DNA of 64,000 nucleotides, from the NCBI GenBank assembly GCA_033762815.1, contig JANRLF010000001.1, positions 248,001-312,000 of the forward strand. Reading direction: 5' to 3'. Shown one piece after another: positions 58,915 through 64,000 of this stretch. The DNA comes from JANRLF01 sp033762815. Its GTDB lineage: Bacteria > Bacteroidota > Bacteroidia > Chitinophagales > CAIOSU01. Under the pieces are notes generated by a model. The model did no database searches, was not told where the DNA came from, and was given only the letters and a program-made list of their open reading frames with translations. The translations under genes were made by a program, and so were the position numbers. Within the stretch, counting starts at the first letter, position 1. Each line of letters starts with the position of its first letter.

Positions 58915-59961
58915 ATGAAGAAAAAAGTACTATTTATTGTCGGCTCCATGAACCAAACCACGCAGATGCACCAGATATCTACGTATCTGCCGGACTTCGA
59001 TTGTTATTTCAGCCAGTTTTATGGGGAGCACCCGGTGGTAAGGGCGGTCATCAATTCAGGCATCGTGGACAACACCATTTTGGGCAGGGGCCAGTTCAAA
59101 AAAAACTCCGACGCTTATCTGGAAAAGCATGGCTTGAAGAATGACTATCGGGCCAAAGTATATGGCAATAAGTATGACTTGGTGGTGACCTGTAACGACA
59201 TGATAGTGCCCCTCATGTTCCGCCGTACCAAGAACATTTTTGTGCAGGAGGGCATGATTGACCGCATGGATACCTTGGGGAAAATCATCCGTACACTTAA
59301 ATTGCCCCGCTACCTTGCATTCGGTACGCAGCTCAATGGGGCCTCCAATATCTGCCAAGTATATTGCGTGGCTTCCCCAGGATATAAGGATTATTTGGCC
59401 AAGCAGGGCACTAGCCGCGATAAGATAGTGGTAACGGGAATCCCCAATTTCGACAATGCCGAATCGTTCCTGAACAACGATTTTCCCTACCGTGACTACG
59501 TAATGGTGGCCACTTCCGATATCCGCGAGGTATTTGGCAAGGAAGATCGGGTGGCATTTATTAAAGAATGTGTGCAAAAAGCTGCTGGCAGAAGGTTGTT
59601 GTTCAAGTTGCACCCCAACGAACTGTACGAACGTGCCGAAAAGGAAATTAAGGAAAATGCCCCTGAAGATACCCTGATATTCCAGCAAGGGAGCACCAAT
59701 GAAATGATTGCCAACTGCCAAGAGCTTATTACCCAAAACTCTACCGTGGTGTATATCGGTATGGCTTTGGGCAAAAAGGTATCTTCTTATTTCGATATCA
59801 ATGAACTGAAGCGGCTGCAGCCCATACAAAACGGTGGCCGCTCCGCAGAGAACATTGCCACTATCTGTCGGGCCTATGTCGATTTCAAGGGCACCGGCAA
59901 GGAATTTTTGAAGCAATATGACGACCAAAAGTTGCTGGCCCCATGGAAATACTCACTGTAA
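58915..59961 (+). CDS. GT-B-fold protein linked to an SpsF-like gene, possible glycosyl- or glycerophosphotransferase
   Basis: 348 residues, soluble. The N-terminal half is a Rossmann-like domain (KKVLFIVGSMNQTTQMHQI), the C-terminal half a second one (YVMVATSDIREVFGKEDRV, RLLFKLHPNELYERAEKEI, TLIFQQGSTNEMIANCQELITQNSTVVYIGMALGKKVSSY). The HPNE and QNSTVVYI motifs are those of the UDP-N-acetylglucosamine 2-epimerase / CDP-glycerol transferase / capsule GT-B superfamily. It overlaps the following SpsF-like gene by 19 bases, so the products are made together. Hypothesis: it transfers or converts a sugar activated by that cytidylyltransferase. Confidence 0.75.
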   Translation: MKKKVLFIVGSMNQTTQMHQISTYLPDFDCYFSQFYGEHPVVRAVINSGIVDNTILGRGQFKKNSDAYLEKHGLKNDYRAKVYGNKYDLVVTCNDMIVPLMFRRTKNIFVQEGMIDRMDTLGKIIRTLKLPRYLAFGTQLNGASNICQVYCVASPGYKDYLAKQGTSRDKIVVTGIPNFDNAESFLNNDFPYRDYVMVATSDIREVFGKEDRVAFIKECVQKAAGRRLLFKLHPNELYERAEKEIKENAPEDTLIFQQGSTNEMIANCQELITQNSTVVYIGMALGKKVSSYFDINELKRLQPIQNGGRSAENIATICRAYVDFKGTGKEFLKQYDDQKLLAPWKYSL

Positions 59962-60740
59962 TACAGGCCCGTACGGGTTCTACTCGCCTACCGGGCAAGG
60001 TGATGCTGCCCTTGGTGGGTAAGCCCCTGCTCGTAAGGATGGTAGAGCGGGTGAAAGCGGCAAAACTAGCAGGTAGGGTAGTGGTGGCCACTACCACCAT
60101 GCCCCAAGATGATACCGTAGTGGAGCTATGCGGAGCGGAGGGCTGGGAGGTTTTTCGTGGTCATCCTGAAAATTGCCTGGACAGGCACTATCAGGCAGGC
60201 GTGGAGTATAATGCCGATACAGTCATTAAAATACCTTCTGACTGCCCATTGATTGACCCACAGGTGATTGATAAGGTCATTGCCTTTTATTTGGACCATA
60301 CTGGCGAATATGATTTTGTGAGCAATCTGCATCCCGCCACCTACCCCGATGGCAACGACGTGGAAATTATGACCATGGAAGCTTTGCGCATTGCTTGGGA
60401 AAACGCCAGCCTGGAAATGGAAATGCAGCATACCACCCCCTATATATGGGAGCGGCCCCAGCAGTTCCGCTTGGCCAATGTGGCTTGGGAAACAGGTTTG
60501 GATTATTCCATGAGCCACCGCTTTACTATAGATTATCAGGAAGATTACGATTTCATCAAGGCCGTGTACGATGAGTTGCATCCCCGCAATGCAATGTTTG
60601 GCTTACAGGATATCTTGGACTTGTTAGAGCAGCGTCCAGACATTTATGCCATCAACAACCACTACGCCGGGGTCAACTGGTACCGAAACCACCTGGATGA
60701 ACTAAAGACCGTGGGCAAGGGACAGACGCGCAAAATATAG
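59943..60740 (+). CDS. SpsF-like cytidylyltransferase
   Basis: 265 residues. Nucleotidyltransferase signature of the CMP-KDO synthetase/SpsF group: VIQARTGSTRLPGKVMLPLVGKPLL with the RxGSxRLPxK loop, VVVATTTMPQDDTV, and IPSDCPLIDPQVI (metal Asp of the SDCPL motif). The family activates an acidic or amino sugar as CMP- or CDP-derivative for surface polysaccharide; SpsF was named in Bacillus spore-coat polysaccharide loci. The start lies inside the preceding GT-B-like gene. A following aminotransferase or sugar-acid synthase, commonly next, is absent, so the locus is short or its other genes are elsewhere. Confidence 0.88.
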   Translation: MEILTVIQARTGSTRLPGKVMLPLVGKPLLVRMVERVKAAKLAGRVVVATTTMPQDDTVVELCGAEGWEVFRGHPENCLDRHYQAGVEYNADTVIKIPSDCPLIDPQVIDKVIAFYLDHTGEYDFVSNLHPATYPDGNDVEIMTMEALRIAWENASLEMEMQHTTPYIWERPQQFRLANVAWETGLDYSMSHRFTIDYQEDYDFIKAVYDELHPRNAMFGLQDILDLLEQRPDIYAINNHYAGVNWYRNHLDELKTVGKGQTRKI

Positions 60741-60754
60741 TTTGCTTTTGCGTC

Positions 60755-60791
60755 GAATATGCGCATATTCTACGCATGAAATGCATAGAAT
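60755..60791. repeat. two overlapping inverted repeats between convergent genes
   Basis: GAATATGCGCATATTC at 60755-60770 is a perfect 16-base palindrome. It overlaps a second hairpin with 11-base arms (60767-60777 and 60781-60791, one mismatch, loop GAA). The two are mutually exclusive. No T-run follows on either strand. Confidence 0.65.
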
Positions 60792-60816
60792 CATTTGCGG
60801 GCGAGACATCATCTAC

Positions 60817-61302
60817 TCACTTCCAGATATTCAGGGTGCGGTTGCGTAGTTTCTCGGCCAGTTCCAGCGAGCGTTTGATGCGGGTATCGCTTCGCTTGGC
60901 CCCGTTGAGGTAGTGCAATATGGAGCGCCGGTAGCCCACCGTTAGCTCGTTGAATATTTTCCCTACTTCCGGTTCTTGTGCTATCACCTCCAGCCACTCC
61001 TCAGGCATGTCCAGTGCATCGGGGTTTGGATCAATGGCCAAGTCCACTTTCACCAAGCTTCCCATTTGTGCCCCTGCAGCCTTTTTTAAATCCCTGCTCA
61101 CGGAGAGATAGAATTGCCCTGCGCCATTGCTAAGGGCTGCCAGGCGGAAGGGTGCTCCGTTCAGGCTGCCAATTAGGCGTAAATTTGCCTTCAAGCCCAA
61201 TGCTTCTGCTATATCGCCGGGTATAAAGATGACCTGTCGCATCGGGAAACCAGTTTCCATTTGTTCCAACCTACCACTGAATGTGTGCTGCATCGAATTC
61301 AA
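60817..61302 (-). CDS. YdeI/OmpD-associated family protein (DUF1905 plus YdeI domain)
   Basis: 161 residues (158 if Met4 is used). N-terminal DUF1905-like beta domain (SMQHTFSGRLEQMETGFPMRQVIFIPGDIAEALGL, RLIGSLNGAPFRLAAL, GAGQFYLSVSRDLKKAAG) and C-terminal YdeI/OmpD helix bundle (VGYRRSILHYLNGAKRSDTRIKRSLELAEKLRNR). The family is common in Bacteroidota and Proteobacteria; functions suggested include bacteriocin or peptide resistance, without clear biochemistry. It is convergent with the SpsF-like gene. Confidence 0.85.
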   Translation of the reverse strand: MNSMQHTFSGRLEQMETGFPMRQVIFIPGDIAEALGLKANLRLIGSLNGAPFRLAALSNGAGQFYLSVSRDLKKAAGAQMGSLVKVDLAIDPNPDALDMPEEWLEVIAQEPEVGKIFNELTVGYRRSILHYLNGAKRSDTRIKRSLELAEKLRNRTLNIWK

Positions 61303-61471
61303 AATTGCAGATTGTATGGGAAATTCCTTAACAGAATATTAGGCAATTGTTTGTTGTAGAATGCCCTAATAGAAAATAAAAGCCCACTAGTTTAATATGT
61401 AGCAAATAATAGAAAATACTTTTTTATTTATTATTTACTTTTATTAGCTTAGCAAAGAAAACAAAAATAAT

Positions 61472-62818
61472 ATGAAAGCTTTTTTTTGTGTTTGTTTGAT
61501 GGTCCTTTCTTTGTTATCTGCTGGTCAACCCCTTCGTACTAACGAATGGCTAGATTTCACCAGTTATCCAGGAGTTAAATTCATTGCACCTACAAGTTTG
61601 TTATGTTTGAAGGATAACGAGTTTTTCAAAGTTGGTTCATCGTTCATAGATATTGCCTTTCGCGGTTATACATATGTTTTGGTGGCTGATAGTAAGAAAG
61701 ATAGTATTATAGTGCTGCAAGTTAAGATTACTAACACCACCCGTGAAGTGAAAAAAGTAACAACTTTTAAAACCCGTCCCAACCCGGTGCACATATGTGA
61801 AGGGTTCAATTTTGGAGATGGAAAATTGCAGGTTTTTGTGTTATCACAGCCGCGTGATACAGTTGGATATTTACAAATGTTTGTCTTAGACCCCTTAAGT
61901 AAAAACTTTACTAAAATAAAGGAAGTAGAAACAGGTTGGGGTACGCGGGAATGTGTTGTACATTCCTTACCCACATCTGAAAATCACTTTTGTTATATTA
62001 TTAATGAGAATGCCTATGATGCACATCCCTTGCCAAGACAAATCCAAGGGGTGTTTGCTAAAGTGCGTAGAAGCCATGGCACCATGAGTATTGAATACTT
62101 TCATGAACCGACAGAGAATTGCTCAAGCAACGGCAAATTAGGGGGGAGACTTTTAACGGGACCGGGGGATATTGAAATTTTGAATAGAAAGATATTGATA
62201 CTGGATTTTAATAACAAGAGAATATTTATTTACGACAGAACAAGAGAGTGGATTAATTGTGCTAATGTAACATTAGCTGACACCTTTAAAACTTATTCTA
62301 CAGAACGATTAATAAAACTGGAAAACTCAGAAACCATTATCAGTCCGTCTCCTTTATTGTTTCCCAGTAAAATATTTGGTACTGGTAACCAGCAGTCTTT
62401 TCTTTTGTCTGTTTTTAATGGTTCTTCAGGTTCTCATGGAATTTTACTTTATGATAAAGATTGGGAGCGTTTCACTGCTGTTTATAGAGAAAATCTTCGT
62501 TATTTTTCTTCTACCATATCTGGATCGACTGGTCGTCTTTCATTACCAGTTACGATGGTTGAGCATACGCAAAGTTATTGGGCCTATTTAGGACATGGAG
62601 ATATCAAAGGGGTTACTAAGTTTGAAATACCCAGAACAACTAGGGTAACCTATTCAAATGCAATAATAAATGGGAGTGAAAATATCAATGCCTATGACTT
62701 AAAGATCAAACTTGTGGATAAGGCAGGCATAAGAACAAGTGATGGAAGAGAAAGTCGTGAACCTGATTTGTTTGTTGCCGATCCAGTGAATGGCAAAGTC
62801 TATTTGTGCGGCCAATAG
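61472..62818 (+). CDS. secreted protein of unknown function, possible beta-propeller
   Basis: 448 residues. Signal peptide FFCVCLMVLSLLSAG. The mature part has repeated strand-turn units (YTYVLVADSKKDSIIVLQVKI, ILDFNNKRIFIYDRTREW, GILLYDKDWERFTAVYRENLRY, DLFVADPVNGKVYLCGQ) of the kind seen in beta-propellers, but no blade motif I can name. No T9SS domain at the end. AT-rich codon use compared with its neighbours. The preceding 169-base gap contains an imperfect dyad (TATTAGGCA at 61337, TGCCCTAATA at 61362) that may be an operator. Confidence 0.65.
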   Translation: MKAFFCVCLMVLSLLSAGQPLRTNEWLDFTSYPGVKFIAPTSLLCLKDNEFFKVGSSFIDIAFRGYTYVLVADSKKDSIIVLQVKITNTTREVKKVTTFKTRPNPVHICEGFNFGDGKLQVFVLSQPRDTVGYLQMFVLDPLSKNFTKIKEVETGWGTRECVVHSLPTSENHFCYIINENAYDAHPLPRQIQGVFAKVRRSHGTMSIEYFHEPTENCSSNGKLGGRLLTGPGDIEILNRKILILDFNNKRIFIYDRTREWINCANVTLADTFKTYSTERLIKLENSETIISPSPLLFPSKIFGTGNQQSFLLSVFNGSSGSHGILLYDKDWERFTAVYRENLRYFSSTISGSTGRLSLPVTMVEHTQSYWAYLGHGDIKGVTKFEIPRTTRVTYSNAIINGSENINAYDLKIKLVDKAGIRTSDGRESREPDLFVADPVNGKVYLCGQ

Positions 62819-62920
62819 TTAGTAATATATCTAAGAGTTATTGACTACTTTTTGCTTTTCAAAGGTTTTTTAGGGTATAACCCCCTGTTACCCCGCCGTG
62901 TTGTTTAACAAAAGCAACCG

Positions 62921-63994
62921 ATGGTACAGATAGGAATACCCCAGCCCTGCCATGAAAACTGGGAGGGCATGAGCCCCCGTGAAAAGGGCAGGTTTTGCAA
63001 TGCCTGCAGCAAGGTAGTGCGCGACTTTACCCAAATGCCGGATATGGAAATAGTAGCAACCGTGCTACAGCCCGATAGCCAGGTATGCGGCCGCATAGGC
63101 CATGGGCAACTACAGCGCATCAATACTCAGGTGCTGCCACAGCTGGCCCGCCGGGCGGCCATGTTGGCCTTGTTGGGCACTTCCGGGCTTAGCTTTCTTA
63201 CCGGCAACGCCATGGCACAGAACGGGGTATCGGTAGAGCTGCACAACCAAGTGGCGCAGCAGCAGGTAAAGGTTGCGGGCAGGGTCACCGCCTTGGAAAC
63301 GGGCCAGCCCTTGGTGGGCTACCATGCGGTATTGAACATAGCCGGCATGGACAGGTACTCGGCCATAACCGACAGCAACGGCCGCTTTGAAATGGAAATT
63401 GACAAAGGGGAAGGCACTTTGGGCTTGTTTATCATAGGCGATAGTGCGCAATACGAAACGGCCAGCCTGTATGATTTACCCTGGAACGACCAGCACCATG
63501 ATATTGCATTGGGAAAAGCAAAAGATAATCTCCAGGTACTGCAAACCGGACAGCACTATGATATTGCTGGAGCCGAAAGGCGTGTAATCAATACTTCATT
63601 GAACGGAATAATCAATTTGGAAAGTATAGATGCGCTGCCCGTTAATGAGTATAGAGGTATGGTTAGGGAGAAGAAGAGCAAAGAACCCATACCATTTGCC
63701 AGTATTGTTTTAAAAGATGCCAATGGTAAAATGGTGGGTGGAACGGTAGCTGATATAGAGGGCAATTATGCCTTCGAGGGCTTGCCTGAATACGCAAGTA
63801 TTGAAGTTTCTTGTGTGGGGTATGAAAGCTTGGTAATGGAGCAATTGCCCAGCGATGGGAAGTTAGAAATAAATGAAAACATATTTGTTGAAACTGTTGG
63901 TATGATGTATATAGTCAATACCAATTTTATATACTTAGACCCGCCTGGCACCACTACCTTTACACAAGACGATATCAAGTTCATTATTAGGTAG
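62921..63994 (+). CDS. carboxypeptidase-regulatory-domain protein with Cys-rich N-terminal module
   Basis: 357 residues. Residues 1-65 carry a Cys-rich module widespread in Bacteroidota (IPQPCHENWEGMSPREKGRFCNACSKVVRDFTQMPD, then VCGRIGHGQLQRI) with four cysteines that could bind zinc. Residues 75-99 form a hydrophobic segment (AAMLALLGTSGLSFLTGNAMA) that is an internal signal or anchor. Two CarboxypepD_reg-like beta domains follow (about 115-165, VKVAGRVTALETGQPLVGY; and about 248-305, REKKSKEPIPFASIVLKD). By hand count 63121-63180 has 40 G+C of 60 bases, whereas 63841-63900 has 22 of 60. The change falls near 63500, between the two domains, suggesting that the gene was assembled from two sources. 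The stop is 6 bases before the window end. Confidence 0.8.
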   Translation: MVQIGIPQPCHENWEGMSPREKGRFCNACSKVVRDFTQMPDMEIVATVLQPDSQVCGRIGHGQLQRINTQVLPQLARRAAMLALLGTSGLSFLTGNAMAQNGVSVELHNQVAQQQVKVAGRVTALETGQPLVGYHAVLNIAGMDRYSAITDSNGRFEMEIDKGEGTLGLFIIGDSAQYETASLYDLPWNDQHHDIALGKAKDNLQVLQTGQHYDIAGAERRVINTSLNGIINLESIDALPVNEYRGMVREKKSKEPIPFASIVLKDANGKMVGGTVADIEGNYAFEGLPEYASIEVSCVGYESLVMEQLPSDGKLEINENIFVETVGMMYIVNTNFIYLDPPGTTTFTQDDIKFIIR

Positions 63995-64000
63995 TGAAAC

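Noticed and set aside
59056..59928. 290-codon antisense frame inside the GT-B-like gene
   Set aside because: Shadow of a G+C-rich coding gene; composition (many His, Gly, Ile) is typical of antisense translation and no promoter is present.
1..64000. Search for tRNA, rRNA, riboswitch, insertion sequence or integrase
   Set aside because: I found no cloverleaf, ribosomal or transposase sequence by eye; small non-coding RNAs could still be missed.

Overview
The window looks like chromosomal DNA from a member of the Bacteroidota, probably an environmental rather than a gut lineage; I cannot place it more finely. The evidence is: several secreted proteins ending in type IX secretion (T9SS) sorting domains with YPNP-type motifs, SprB repeats, a TonB-dependent receptor with an N-terminal carboxypeptidase-regulatory domain, a type III glutamine synthetase, almost no Shine-Dalgarno sequences, and several promoters with the Bacteroidota -7 element TAnnTTTG. 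I saw no rRNA, tRNA, CRISPR array, insertion sequence or transposase.

Layout. 0-6.6 kb (minus strand): cytochrome c maturation (a partial ccmC-like gene and ccmB), an XRE regulator with a likely operator array, a zinc alcohol dehydrogenase with a small membrane partner, the ligase-associated exonuclease and an acyl-CoA synthetase. 6.7-10 kb: a methyltransferase and a small glycan set (glycosyltransferase-like protein, GNAT, GT2). 10-17.2 kb: M20 peptidase, Nudix, thioredoxin plus a small partner, alpha/beta hydrolase, 3-methyladenine glycosylase, RlmI-like methyltransferase, a small lipoprotein and an SDR. 17.2-21.8 kb: an M48 protease coupled to an outer-membrane barrel protein, a dipeptide epimerase and a lone receiver. 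22-29.3 kb: three large T9SS cargo proteins, two with SprB repeats. 29.4-41.3 kb: glutamine synthetase, a polytopic membrane protein, aspartokinase/homoserine dehydrogenase, a two-component system, the ligase-associated DEXH helicase and an MBL hydrolase.

41.4-46.9 kb is a three-gene minus-strand operon (TonB receptor, T9SS phosphodiesterase-like enzyme, T9SS surface protein) that probably works as a nutrient-scavenging unit. It is followed by dnaK, an orphan antitoxin beside a decayed toxin, and an SDR.

51.6-54.4 kb is the most unusual part: a LexA/S24-type repressor with two predicted helix-turn-helix regions faces a run of five small genes. One of these has a sequence pattern close to the Rad52 single-strand annealing fold. 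AT-rich elements containing ATTTATAA recur in the gaps of this cassette. No integrase, capsid or transposase gene is visible, so it may be a domesticated phage-type recombination module or an SOS-type cassette.

54.5-64 kb: a BamA-like barrel, two secreted proteins, clpP, LPS heptose epimerase hldD, a GT-B-like protein overlapping an SpsF-like cytidylyltransferase, a YdeI/OmpD-family protein, an unknown secreted protein, and a carboxypeptidase-regulatory-domain protein with a Cys-rich N-terminal module and a sharp internal change in base composition.
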